From Mycetocola_A sp015752285 (lineage in GTDB: Bacteria > Actinomycetota > Actinomycetes > Actinomycetales > Microbacteriaceae): a stretch of 64,000 nucleotides of DNA. This document shows positions 45,957 to 54,295 of this stretch, in pieces. Location of the stretch: NCBI RefSeq assembly GCF_015752285.1, contig NZ_JADOUY010000002.1, positions 567,303 through 631,302 on the forward strand, written 5' to 3'. The notes under the pieces are model-generated. The model did no database searches, was not told the origin of the DNA, and was given only the letters and a program-made list of their open reading frames with translations. Every line of letters begins with the position of its first letter. Position 1 is the first letter of the stretch. A program made the position numbers and the translations under genes.

Positions 45957-45982
45957 ACCCGGAAATCGTGACGATTTCGGGT
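45957..45982. promoter_or_regulatory. Near-perfect palindrome in divergent promoter gap
   Basis: GAAATCGT-G-ACGATTTC at 45962-45978 is a perfect 8+8 palindrome with one central base. It is extended outward by ACCC(G) and GGGT to about 26 bases. It lies in the 202-bp gap between the divergent membrane protein gene and the AI-2E exporter gene, where a repressor or two-component regulator could bind. No other feature is seen in the gap. Confidence 0.45.
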
Positions 45983-46121
45983 CGGTAGCAACAGGACAGA
46001 CGTTTCAGCGTAGTCGAAATCCCTGTGAGGCCGCTTAATGCGTCTGGGGACGGCCCGGAGTGCCGTGAGCCCTCCCCACGCCCAGTACGATTGGCTGACA
46101 TCGCGCGACGGAGGGACCGCA

Positions 46122-47168
46122 GTGAAGATATCCAACCCGTTCCGAGTCGGGCTGATCGGAACACTCGGCGTTGGTCTCGGGCTGCTCATCATCTTCTCGA
46201 TCGTCACGCTGCAGACGATTCTCAGCTATATCGGCGCTGCGATCTTCATCTCTCTCGGCCTCGACCCGATCGTGTCGTGGCTCGAGAAGAAGCGGTTCCC
46301 TCGCTGGGCCGCTCTCATCACGGTCATCGTCGGGCTTCTGACGCTGTTCGCCGGTCTGGTCTGGATGGTCGTGCCGATCATCATCGAGCAGATCTCGCAG
46401 CTGATCCGCATCATTCCCGGCCTCCAGGCGCAATTCCAGGACTATCCGCTCGTCGATGTGCTCTCCGACCAGTTCCCCGGACTCGACGTGCGAGCAATCA
46501 TCGAGGATGCCGGCAACTTCCTCACCGACAACATCACGAACATCAGCTCCGGCGCTATCCAGATCGTCCTCGCCATCGGTTCGACGTTCTTCGGCGCCCT
46601 GATCATCCTCATTCTCACGATCTACTTCACTGCGTCGCTCGGTTCGATCAAGCGAGGCCTGTACCAGCTTGTGCCAGCCACCCGGCGCGCGCGCTTCGCC
46701 GACCTCGCCGAGCAGATCACCGACTCCGTCGGTCGCTACGTCATCGGCCAGGTGAGTATCGCCGCGTGCAACGGCATCCTGACCTTCATCTTCCTCTCGA
46801 TCATCGACGCGCCGTTCCCGCCGGTGCTCGCGAGCGTCGCGTTCTTCTTCTCGATGATCCCGCTGGTCGGAACGCTCACCGGTTCGATCATCATCACCCT
46901 GGTCTGCCTCATCCCGGGTCTCGGTTCGCCGATCACCGCCCTCGTGGCCGGGATCTACTACCTGATCTACATGCAGATCGAGGCGTACGTCATCAGCCCG
47001 AATGTCATGAAGCGAGCGGTCGCCGTCCCAGGCGCGGTCGTCGTGATCGCCGCTCTCGCCGGAGGGTCGCTCATGGGTCTTCTCGGTGCGCTGATCGCGA
47101 TCCCGACGGCCGCTGCCGCCCTGCTGATCATCAAGCAGGTCGTGATTCCGCGCGCCAACGAGCTGTGA
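46122..47168 (+). CDS. AI-2E family transporter (putative exporter)
   Basis: 348 residues with about seven to eight membrane helices. AI-2E family features: LQTILSYIGAAIFISLGLDPIVSWLEKK early, then FFFSMIPLVGTLTGSIIITL, PGLGSPITALVAGIYYLIYMQIE and a C-terminal ISPNVMKRAVAVPGAVVVIA. Despite the name, most members are exporters of unknown substrate or Na+/H+ antiporters. GTG at 46122 has GGAGGG six bases upstream. Confidence 0.88.
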   Translation: MKISNPFRVGLIGTLGVGLGLLIIFSIVTLQTILSYIGAAIFISLGLDPIVSWLEKKRFPRWAALITVIVGLLTLFAGLVWMVVPIIIEQISQLIRIIPGLQAQFQDYPLVDVLSDQFPGLDVRAIIEDAGNFLTDNITNISSGAIQIVLAIGSTFFGALIILILTIYFTASLGSIKRGLYQLVPATRRARFADLAEQITDSVGRYVIGQVSIAACNGILTFIFLSIIDAPFPPVLASVAFFFSMIPLVGTLTGSIIITLVCLIPGLGSPITALVAGIYYLIYMQIEAYVISPNVMKRAVAVPGAVVVIAALAGGSLMGLLGALIAIPTAAAALLIIKQVVIPRANEL

Positions 47169-47212
47169 AGCACGACGGCGGAAGCGAAGTTTTCGCCGCG
47201 CCTGGACGCTCC

Positions 47213-47953
47213 TCAGGCACCTGTGGGCGTGCCCTGCTCGACGTCCCAATGGGTCGGCAGCGGCAAGGCCTGCGGGTTCACAGCGCGGACGATCTCGTCG
47301 AGAACCCGCCTCGTCTGGTTTTCGCCCACCCAGAGGTGTTTACCGCCCTCAACAGGAATGAGAGTCATGCCTGGAACAGCAGCGAACTTCTCTGCGGCGG
47401 CATCGGGGCGCAGGTAGTCGTCGAACTCCGGAATGAGGGCGATGAGTGGGCGTTCGTCACCGTGCCACGCTTCGACGTCGGAGGGCTTCGCCCGGTGGAG
47501 CGGCGGAGAGAGCAGGATCGCGCCAGCGATGGAGTGCTGACGGCCGTATTTGAGAGCGAGTTCGGTGCCGAACGACCAGCCGACGAGCCAGGGCTGCGGG
47601 AGTCCACGCTCGGAGACGAATGCCATCGCTGCCTCGACATCATGCTCTTCGGAGACCCCGTCACCGAATGCGCCGTCGCTGGTGCCCCTGGCGGAAGACG
47701 TTCCACGCGTGTTGAAGCGCAGGACAGCGAGGTTGGCCAGCGCAGGGAGCCGGGCAGCCGCTTTGCGGAATATGTGCGAGTCCATGAAACCGCCCGCCGT
47801 CGGAAGGGGATGCAGCGTGACGAGCGTCGCAGCCGGTGCGGCGGAGATCGGCATTGCCAGCTCGCCAACGAGGGTGAGCCCGTCAGCAGTCTCGAGTTCG
47901 ATCTCTTCACGAGCGGCCGGGAGTTCCATCCCGCCCTTGATCTCCTGCGTCAT
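47213..47953 (-). CDS. Alpha/beta hydrolase (dienelactone hydrolase-like)
   Basis: 246-residue hydrolase. The nucleophile elbow is LVGWSFGTELALKYG, the oxyanion region is TLHPLPTAGGFMDSH and the catalytic His lies in PVEGGKHLWVGENQTR. The acid is probably in IPEFDDYLRPD. The substrate is unknown. The start at 47953 (MTQEIKGGM) is preceded at seven bases by TAGGAC, an imperfect -10 box. Confidence 0.8.
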   Translation of the reverse strand: MTQEIKGGMELPAAREEIELETADGLTLVGELAMPISAAPAATLVTLHPLPTAGGFMDSHIFRKAAARLPALANLAVLRFNTRGTSSARGTSDGAFGDGVSEEHDVEAAMAFVSERGLPQPWLVGWSFGTELALKYGRQHSIAGAILLSPPLHRAKPSDVEAWHGDERPLIALIPEFDDYLRPDAAAEKFAAVPGMTLIPVEGGKHLWVGENQTRRVLDEIVRAVNPQALPLPTHWDVEQGTPTGA

Positions 47954-47963
47954 GGCATCCGTC

Positions 47964-48260
47964 CTAACCGAGTCGCCAACAGTGGGTGTGCCAGTGCCGA
48001 CGTGCGGCGAGGTCGGCAGCGTCGCCGAGCACTCCGTCTGCACGCCAGACCACGAGGTGAGCTGTTCCCTGGGGTACGGTCAGTGAGCACGCGGGGCAGA
48101 TGTAATCCTTCACAGCTCTGGCCGCGCTGACCGGCTGCACGTTCCATTCGGCTCCCCGTCTGGTTTCGGTCCGTTTCCAGCCGCTCATCAAGTGGGAGAG
48201 GTCGCCGCCGTCGTCTTCCGGACCCGTCCGTCTGCCACGGGGTCTGTTGCTGCGGGGCAT
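47964..48260 (-). CDS. Small conserved actinobacterial protein with Cys/His cluster
   Basis: 98 residues. The C-terminal half has CPACSLTVPQGTAHLVV followed by RRHWHTHCWRLG, a CxxC plus HxHC arrangement that probably binds zinc. The N-terminus is basic and disordered. Homologues are often named 'ATP/GTP-binding protein' without basis; no P-loop is present. TAGGAT six bases before the ATG indicates leaderless expression. Confidence 0.75.
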   Translation of the reverse strand: MPRSNRPRGRRTGPEDDGGDLSHLMSGWKRTETRRGAEWNVQPVSAARAVKDYICPACSLTVPQGTAHLVVWRADGVLGDAADLAARRHWHTHCWRLG

Positions 48261-48266
48261 GACTTC

Positions 48267-48272
48267 ATCCTA
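48267..48272 (-). promoter_or_regulatory. Leaderless -10 box TAGGAT
   Basis: GAAGTC (six bases) precedes the ATG at 48260. Confidence 0.6.
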
Positions 48273-48349
48273 CGGAGAAGGCGGGGCAAGCTCAGGTACG
48301 ACAGGCGGTCGCTCCGGACAGCGACATCGCTGCTGAAGAATCAGGTGGG

Positions 48350-49027
48350 TCAGTACCAGCCGACGGCCTGAGAATGGCCCCACGCACCGCAGGGAGTGCC
48401 GTAACGTCCGCTGATGTAGCCGAGGCCCCACGAGATCTGGGTTGCGGGATTGGTTGCCCAGTCGCTGCCTGCGCTGCCCATTTTGCTTCCGGGCAGAGCC
48501 TGCGGGATCCCGTAAGCACCGCTTGACGGGTTGGCTGCGTTCACACGCCAGCCGGACTCCTTATTCCACAGGGCAACGAGGCAGGAGAATTGGTCTTCGC
48601 CCCAGCCGCGGGAGAGAACCATATCGTGGGCGATGGCCTGGGCGGAACCGGGATCTGCGTTGACTCGGGGCAAAGCTGCTCCGCCGTCGCTTTCAGGTTC
48701 TTCGCTCTCTTCGACGACGGGTTCGACGACCACGGGGGGCGGCGGTGCGATGACGCTGTAACCGTCGCGGGTGAAGCTGTTCTCGTAGGCGCCGGCCACA
48801 GCGAGATCCTGGGTGGCTGCCCCGTCGTAGCGTTCAGCGACCTGGAAGTATGGCGAGGCGGTCGCGCCCGAATACGGGTCGACGACGTTCACGGCCACGA
48901 ACGCGACTGCGGCGGTGAAAGCCACGAGGAAGAGCGTGAACGGGCTTCGCGATCGGGGTCTCTCAAAAGCCCTTCTGACCTTCGGAGCTGGTGCAGAGGA
49001 CTCGAGTTGCGCTAGATGTTTACCCAC
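48350..49027 (-). CDS. Secreted lytic transglycosylase-like protein (APF C-terminal domain type)
   Basis: 225 residues: a basic N-terminus, a membrane/signal helix (FTLFLVAFTAAVAFVAVNVV), a Pro/Glu-rich spacer and a C-terminal lysozyme-fold domain. The latter shows FSCLVALWNKESGWRVNAAN (catalytic Glu in NKESGW), SSGAYGIPQALPGSKM and WGLGYISGRYGTPCGAW, as in aggregation-promoting-factor and Rpf-like muralytic proteins. A TAAAAT box nine bases before GTG suggests a two- or three-base leader. Confidence 0.87.
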   Translation of the reverse strand: MGKHLAQLESSAPAPKVRRAFERPRSRSPFTLFLVAFTAAVAFVAVNVVDPYSGATASPYFQVAERYDGAATQDLAVAGAYENSFTRDGYSVIAPPPPVVVEPVVEESEEPESDGGAALPRVNADPGSAQAIAHDMVLSRGWGEDQFSCLVALWNKESGWRVNAANPSSGAYGIPQALPGSKMGSAGSDWATNPATQISWGLGYISGRYGTPCGAWGHSQAVGWY

Positions 49028-49082
49028 GATTCGTCGATTTTAGCCCAGAACGGGGGCAGATGCGAGTCTGCCCACGCCGGAG

Positions 49083-49634
49083 TCACCGAACTGCGAGCAT
49101 GACCTCGGTCACCGCGTCGAGCACCAGGTCAACCTGGGACTCGGCGTAACCACCCCGCTGAGCCCGGAAAACCGCGGTTCTCACCGCGTCAGCGCTGATC
49201 GGTGTTCCCTTCTCGAAATAGTCCTTGAGACGGTCGGCAAGAGCGTCGACATCGTCGACGTTGTACCCCTGCGCAAGAATGTTCGCACGCGAGAACCGGT
49301 GCCCGGGGTCGCGGTTCAGTCGGTTGAGAAGAACCTGTGCCGTCTCCCGCGCGGCTGTGAGCCACTCGCCCTTGCCCTGTTGCGCGAGTGCCCGCTCGCG
49401 TTCCCGGAGGGCGAAGGCGTCTTCGAGTCGCTCAAGTGCGGCATCCACTGCGTGCGTCGCATAGCCGCCGCGCGCCAGGTCGAAGGAGGTCCTTCGGATG
49501 TCACCCGACGTCATCGTCGGGCTGTCGCTGTCGTCGACGTCATAGGCGGCGCGAGCTGACGCGAGGAACGTGTCGACCTGTTCGCGGTGGTATCCGCGCA
49601 GGCGTCCTTCGGCGGTCGGGAAGATCGTGCTCAC
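49083..49634 (-). CDS. DivIVA-like domain protein
   Basis: 183 residues with three DivIVA-like units: FPTAEGRLRGYHREQVDTFL, IRRTSFDLARGGYATHAVDAAL and VRTAVFRAQRGGYAESQVDLVL. It lacks the long coiled coil of true DivIVA/Wag31 and is probably a small septal or membrane-binding adaptor. GTG follows AAAGGA at a suitable spacing. It is the last gene of the rpsB-to-cdsA direction of transcription. Confidence 0.82.
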   Translation of the reverse strand: MSTIFPTAEGRLRGYHREQVDTFLASARAAYDVDDSDSPTMTSGDIRRTSFDLARGGYATHAVDAALERLEDAFALRERERALAQQGKGEWLTAARETAQVLLNRLNRDPGHRFSRANILAQGYNVDDVDALADRLKDYFEKGTPISADAVRTAVFRAQRGGYAESQVDLVLDAVTEVMLAVR

Positions 49635-49678
49635 CCGGTCATCCTTTCACTGGTGCTTGCGCGCGGTCGTTGCAGCCG

Positions 49679-50692
49679 TCAGCCGGCGATCGGTGCGCCG
49701 CTGAAGAGCAGAAACAGGCCGAAGGCGATGGGAGCCGACGGAAGAATCGAGTCGAGCCTGTCGAGGAACCCGCCATGCCCGGGCAGCCACGAACTCATGT
49801 CCTTGATCCCGAGGTCGCGTTTGATCAGGGACTCGGTGAGGTCGCCCATCGTTGCGGTGCCCAGCAGGGCGAGTCCGAGGATCAGGCCGACCCACCAGGT
49901 GTTGTTGAGCATGAAAACCGACAACAGGATGCCGGCCACGACCGCGGCCAGGGCGGCGCCAGCGAAACCTTCCCAGGTCTTCTTCGGGCTGATCAGCGGC
50001 GCCATCGGGTGTTTGCCGAAGTTCAAACCGCTGGCGTATGCCCCGATATCAACAGCGATGACGATGATGAGGAAGGCGAGGGCCCACCACTCCCCCTCCG
50101 GCTGACGGACGAGAGTCATCGCGAAGCTCGCGAGGAACGACACGTAGACCTGCACGAAGACGGCTGCGGCGAGGTCACGGACGACGTCGAGCTTGCGGCG
50201 GGGTGCTGGATGCGCCATCTGCGCTACCAGCCGCCAGGCGGCGATGAAAACGATCGCTCCGACGAGCACAGACCAGCGGGCTGCCGGGTCGAGAAAATAC
50301 CCCGATGCGACGATCGCCACACTCGAGACGACGGCGGGCCAGACATCGACCGCCCGACCGGCCTGACGGAAGGCGTGGACGAGTTCGAAAACGGTGAACG
50401 CGACAACCGCCGCGCCGAACAGGACGAAGATCTCCTTGACGACGATCAGGCTGAACAGCATCACCAGTCCGAGTCCGAGCCCGATCAGCGTGGCTTTGAC
50501 GAGGTTGCGGCCCGCGCGCTCTTCGATGCGTGAGTTCGCCTCGTCGAACTGAGCTCGTGTCGCACGCACCTGGCGTTCGATCTCAGCCCGGCGGAACTTC
50601 AACTGAGCAGAGATGTCGTCGCGAGATCCGCGTCGTGGACGGGGACGCGATTCGGGCTCGCCCGTGCTGTCATCAGTGTCAGACACCGGCAC
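49679..50692 (-). CDS. cdsA: Phosphatidate cytidylyltransferase
   Basis: 337-residue membrane enzyme making CDP-diacylglycerol from phosphatidic acid and CTP, the branch point of phospholipid synthesis. A charged ~60-residue N-terminal extension precedes about eight helices. The family signature region is SPKKTWEGFAGAALAAVVAG...GDLTESLIKRDLGIKDMS with its essential Asp/Lys residues. It lies 29 bp downstream of frr, the usual actinobacterial order. Confidence 0.95.
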   Translation of the reverse strand: MPVSDTDDSTGEPESRPRPRRGSRDDISAQLKFRRAEIERQVRATRAQFDEANSRIEERAGRNLVKATLIGLGLGLVMLFSLIVVKEIFVLFGAAVVAFTVFELVHAFRQAGRAVDVWPAVVSSVAIVASGYFLDPAARWSVLVGAIVFIAAWRLVAQMAHPAPRRKLDVVRDLAAAVFVQVYVSFLASFAMTLVRQPEGEWWALAFLIIVIAVDIGAYASGLNFGKHPMAPLISPKKTWEGFAGAALAAVVAGILLSVFMLNNTWWVGLILGLALLGTATMGDLTESLIKRDLGIKDMSSWLPGHGGFLDRLDSILPSAPIAFGLFLLFSGAPIAG

Positions 50693-50721
50693 ACCCGCTT
50701 TCTCGGAACACAGGTTCGGCC

Positions 50722-51276
50722 CTAGATCTCGAGCAGCTCGGATTCTTTGCGCTTGAGGGCGTCGTCGATGGCGTCGATGTGGCTCTTGGTGAGAGCTTCG
50801 AGCTCTTTCTCACCGCGGGCAACGTCATCGTCTCCGACCTCGCTCTTGAGCGCGTCGAGGTCATCCTTGGCCTTACGTCGGATGTTGCGGACCGAGACCT
50901 TCGCGTCTTCGCCCTTGTTGCGAACGATTTTGACGTACTCCTTGCGACGGTCGGCGGTGAGCTCAGGCAGGGTGACCCGCACGATCGTGCCGTCGTTCGT
51001 CGGGTTGGCACCGAGGTTGGGAACGTCGCGGATGGCCTGCTCGATGTCTTTCAGCGCAGTCTTGTCGTACGGGCTGACGATGATCGTCCGTGCCTCGTTG
51101 TTCTGCAGCGACGCAAGCTGGTCGAGAGGGGTCGGGGTTCCGTAATAGTTCACCAGGATCTTCTGGAACATCTGCGGGTTCGCACGACCGGTGCGCACCG
51201 TTGCGAAGTCTTCTTTCGCCACATCGACGGCCTTGCCCATGCGACTTCCGGCATCACTCAACACATCCGCGATCAC
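50722..51276 (-). CDS. frr: Ribosome recycling factor
   Basis: 184-residue factor that with EF-G splits post-termination ribosomes. RRF hallmarks: VRTGRANPQMFQKILVNYYG, TPLDQLASL, and the C-terminal RNIRRKAKDDLDALK helix. GTG at 51276 has AAGGAG five bases upstream. The order pyrH-frr-cdsA is conserved. Confidence 0.97.
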   Translation of the reverse strand: MIADVLSDAGSRMGKAVDVAKEDFATVRTGRANPQMFQKILVNYYGTPTPLDQLASLQNNEARTIIVSPYDKTALKDIEQAIRDVPNLGANPTNDGTIVRVTLPELTADRRKEYVKIVRNKGEDAKVSVRNIRRKAKDDLDALKSEVGDDDVARGEKELEALTKSHIDAIDDALKRKESELLEI

Positions 51277-51348
51277 GGCAACTCCTTCTTCTTACGTGGT
51301 GTACCCACCCATTCTAGGCGGGCCGGTGGTGTGGGCTCGTGCTGAGGG

Positions 51349-52065
51349 TCAGTTACTGACGAGCGTGCCGATGCTGGCACCGAGGATCGCCTGGGTGACG
51401 TTGCCCGCCGGTTCCATACCGAAGACCTGCATGGGCATCCCGTTGTCCATGCACAGGCTGAATGCGGTCGAGTCGACCACCTTGAGACCGGTCTGCAGGG
51501 CTTCCTGATAGGTGATGTGGTCGATGCGCGTCGCGGACGAGTCGAGTTTCGGGTCTGCGGTGTACACGCCGTCGACGCCGTTCTTGGCCACGAGCACGAT
51601 CTCCGCATCGATTTCGAGCGCACGCTGGGCAGCGACGGTGTCTGTGGAGAAGTAGGGCAGTCCCGCCCCGGCACCGAAGATCACGACGCGACCCTTCTCG
51701 AGGTGGCGCTCAGCGCGGCGGGGAATGTACGGCTCAGCGACCTGGGTCATCGAGATGGCCGACTGGACGCGAGTTTCGGCTCCGGCCTGCTCCAGGAAGT
51801 CCTGGAGGGCGAGCGCGTTCATCACGGTTCCGAGCATGCCCATGTAGTCGGCACGGCCACGGTCCATCCCCCGCTGGGAAAGTTCGGCTCCGCGGAAGAA
51901 GTTGCCACCGCCGACGACGATCGCGACCTCGACCGTTTGGGCGGCCTCAGCGATCTCGCGCGCGATCTGGCTGACGACATCCGGGTTGACACCGAGCGAA
52001 CCGGCACCGAATGACTCCCCCGACAGTTTGAGAAGGACCCTGCGCTTCTTGGTGACTGATGACAT
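51349..52065 (-). CDS. pyrH: UMP kinase
   Basis: 238-residue amino-acid-kinase-fold enzyme phosphorylating UMP. Motifs: VLLKLSGESFGAGSLG (residues 10-25), VVGGGNFFRG, GTVMNALALQDFLE and FSTDTVAAQRALEI. The start at 52065 (MSSVTKKRR) follows an AAAGGA/GAG region. A terminator separates it from tsf, so it needs its own promoter; TAGTTT in the gap is a candidate. Confidence 0.96.
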   Translation of the reverse strand: MSSVTKKRRVLLKLSGESFGAGSLGVNPDVVSQIAREIAEAAQTVEVAIVVGGGNFFRGAELSQRGMDRGRADYMGMLGTVMNALALQDFLEQAGAETRVQSAISMTQVAEPYIPRRAERHLEKGRVVIFGAGAGLPYFSTDTVAAQRALEIDAEIVLVAKNGVDGVYTADPKLDSSATRIDHITYQEALQTGLKVVDSTAFSLCMDNGMPMQVFGMEPAGNVTQAILGASIGTLVSN

Positions 52066-52150
52066 CCGTATCTCGTCCTTTCCTGGACTCCTGATCAAAC
52101 TACTGTGCGCGAGCTCATGCTGCAGATGGAACACGGCGCGCACATGAAAA

Positions 52151-52183
52151 AGGAGTCCGGATCACAGTGTGATCCGGACTCCT
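52151..52183 (-). terminator. Intrinsic terminator between tsf and pyrH
   Basis: Perfect 15-bp stem (arm AGGAGTCCGGATCAC) with a 3-base loop, followed on the minus strand by TTTTT. Ends the rpsB-tsf transcript. Confidence 0.88.
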
Positions 52184-52192
52184 CTGGCGAAC

Positions 52193-53020
52193 CTACGCGC
52201 CGACCTTGAAGCGGGCGAAGCCCGTCACGTCGAGCTTGGCATCGGCCAGAACCTTCTTGACCTGGACCTTGCTGTCGCGAGCATAGTCCTGCTCGAGCAG
52301 GGCAACCTGCTTGAAGAAGCCGGTCAGACGACCCTCGACGATCTTGGGCAGTGCAGCCTCAGGCTTGCCCTCGTTCTTCGAGATCTCGGTGACGATCTCC
52401 CGCTCCTTGTCGACGGTCTCTGCCGGGACGTCTTCGCGAGTGAGATACTGCGGGTCGAACATGGCGATGTGCTGCGCGATGGCGCGAGCCGTCTCAGCAT
52501 CATCTCCGGTGTAGCTCACAACGACGCCGATCTGCGGGGGCAGATCCTTCGACGTCTTGTGGAGGTACGTGGCGAACTTCTCGCCCGAGACGAGTGCCAC
52601 GCGACGCAGTTCGACCTTTTCGCCGAGGATCGCGGCCTCGTCGTCGACGAGCTGCGCGACGGTCTTGTCGCCGGCCGGAGCCGCAAGCGCCTCGTCGACC
52701 GATGCGGCACCTGAGGCTGCGACAGCCTGGAGCACCTTGTCGGCCAGAACGACGAACTTGTCGTTCTTCGCAACGAAGTCGGTCTCGCAGGCGAGCTCGA
52801 TCAGCGTGGTCGTCGAACCGTTGTCCTTGGCAGCAACGAGGCCTTCGCTCGTGGAGCGGTCGGCACGTTTCGCGTTGCCTTTCGCGCCCTTGAGACGCAG
52901 GATCTCCGTGGCCTTCTCCAGATCGCCATCGGCCTCGACGAGGGCGTTCTTGGTGTCGACCATTCCGGTGCCAAGCTGCTCACGAAGAGCCTTGACGTCA
53001 GCAAGATTGAAATTTGCCAT
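52193..53020 (-). CDS. tsf: Elongation factor Ts
   Basis: 275-residue nucleotide exchange factor for EF-Tu. It starts MANFNLADVKALREQLGTGMVDTKNAL and contains the TDFVAKN motif (ELACETDFVAKNDKF), both diagnostic. The start at 53020 is chosen over 53032 from homology. It follows rpsB by 24 bp in one operon. Confidence 0.97.
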   Translation of the reverse strand: MANFNLADVKALREQLGTGMVDTKNALVEADGDLEKATEILRLKGAKGNAKRADRSTSEGLVAAKDNGSTTTLIELACETDFVAKNDKFVVLADKVLQAVAASGAASVDEALAAPAGDKTVAQLVDDEAAILGEKVELRRVALVSGEKFATYLHKTSKDLPPQIGVVVSYTGDDAETARAIAQHIAMFDPQYLTREDVPAETVDKEREIVTEISKNEGKPEAALPKIVEGRLTGFFKQVALLEQDYARDSKVQVKKVLADAKLDVTGFARFKVGA

Positions 53021-53044
53021 AGTGTGTTGCACTCCTCGTTCGGG

Positions 53045-53992
53045 TTAGTTGTTGTCGGCGGCCGGCTGCTTCTCAGCGTCGGTCGCTTCGGCTTCGAGGC
53101 GCTCTTCGGTCTTCTCGTCGCTCTCGACCTCGACGACCTCGACGGGTGCGTCTTCGGCGATGGCGGCGTTCTTCTCGGCAACCTCAGCGTCTGCATCGTT
53201 CTGCTCGACCGGTGCTTCGACCTTCTCGGCCTCGGCTCCGAGGAGCTCGGCTTCCCAGGCGGCGAGCGGCTCGACGGGGGCTGAACCCTCTTCGGGCTTC
53301 TGGTGGCGCTGGATCAGGCCCTCAGCGGCGGCGTCGGCGATGATACGCGTCAGCAGGCCGACGGAACGGATCGCGTCGTCGTTACCCGGGATCGGGTAGG
53401 TGACCTCGTCGGGGTCGCAGTTGGTGTCGAGGATGCCGATGACCGGGATGCCGAGCTTCTTGGCCTCGTCGATCGCGAGGTGCTCCTTCTTGGTGTCGAC
53501 AACCCACAGCGCCGACGGCGTCTTGGTGAGGTTGCGGATACCACCGAGCGACTTGTGAAGCTTGTCGAGCTCGCGCTTCTTGATGAGGAGCTCTTTCTTG
53601 GTGAAGCCGGACTTCGAGGTGTCCTCGAAGTCGAGCTCTTCGAGCTCCTTCATGCGGGCGAGGCGCTTCGACACCGTCTGGAAGTTGGTGAGGAGGCCAC
53701 CGAGCCAACGCTGGTTGACGTAGGGCTGGCCGACTCGGGTCGCCTGCTCGGCGATCGCTTCCTGTGCCTGCTTCTTCGTTCCGACGAAGAGGATGGTTCC
53801 ACCGTGGGCGACGGTCTCCTTGACGAAGTCGTACGCCTTGTCGATGAAGCCGAGCGACTGCTGAAGGTCGATGATGTAGATGCCGGAACGCTCGGTGAAG
53901 ATGAAGCGCTTCATCTTCGGGTTCCAACGGCGGGTCTGGTGCCCGAAGTGCACGCCGCTGTCGAGCAGCTGGCGGATGGTTACGACGGCCAT
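53045..53992 (-). CDS. rpsB: 30S ribosomal protein S2 with long acidic tail
   Basis: 315 residues. The S2 core includes LLDSGVHFGHQTRRWNPKMK, RSGIYIIDLQQSL, GTKKQAQEAI and YVNQRWLGGLLTNFQTV. The last ~70 residues are an Ala/Glu/Asp/Val-rich extension beyond the usual ~245, a common actinobacterial feature. The start at 53992 has AGGAGA seven bases upstream. Confidence 0.97.
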   Translation of the reverse strand: MAVVTIRQLLDSGVHFGHQTRRWNPKMKRFIFTERSGIYIIDLQQSLGFIDKAYDFVKETVAHGGTILFVGTKKQAQEAIAEQATRVGQPYVNQRWLGGLLTNFQTVSKRLARMKELEELDFEDTSKSGFTKKELLIKKRELDKLHKSLGGIRNLTKTPSALWVVDTKKEHLAIDEAKKLGIPVIGILDTNCDPDEVTYPIPGNDDAIRSVGLLTRIIADAAAEGLIQRHQKPEEGSAPVEPLAAWEAELLGAEAEKVEAPVEQNDADAEVAEKNAAIAEDAPVEVVEVESDEKTEERLEAEATDAEKQPAADNN

Positions 53993-54177
53993 GAGCCGTT
54001 CTCCTGTTCTGACGCGCCCGTTACCCGGGCAGGCGTCGATCGGTTTCTCAGGCGGCCGAATGGCCGCTTGTCCTGGTGCCCGGCGCACGTCCGCCTGCCT
54101 CCGGAGAGGAAGGACCGAGTGGATGTGTTGGCCGAATGGGCACGCGTAGTCATCCCGACACGCGGGATGCTTCCCCC
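53993..54177 (-). promoter_or_regulatory. rpsB 5' leader with hairpins
   Basis: About 180 bases of leader between the rpsB start and its promoter, with no gene. It contains a 7-bp hairpin (CATCCCG / CGGGATG, 54151-54169) and a second stem (GCCCG / CGGGC, 54016-54030). Autoregulation by S2 is known for such leaders in other bacteria, but the match here is not tested. Confidence 0.4.
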
Positions 54178-54183
54178 ATCATA
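54178..54183 (-). promoter_or_regulatory. -10 box TATGAT of rpsB-tsf
   Basis: Near-consensus -10; a weak -35 (TTGTTG, 15-base spacer) may lie at 54199-54204. Transcription would start near 54171. Confidence 0.6.
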
Positions 54184-54295
54184 ACAGGACGGCGGAGGCA
54201 ACAATCGTCCTCCCCGGCCCCGTGTTCTCCGGCCGGTGTCCACAGGTCGACGGGGATGCGATCGGTGCAGTGACCGCGCAGCGAGACTGTGGCGG

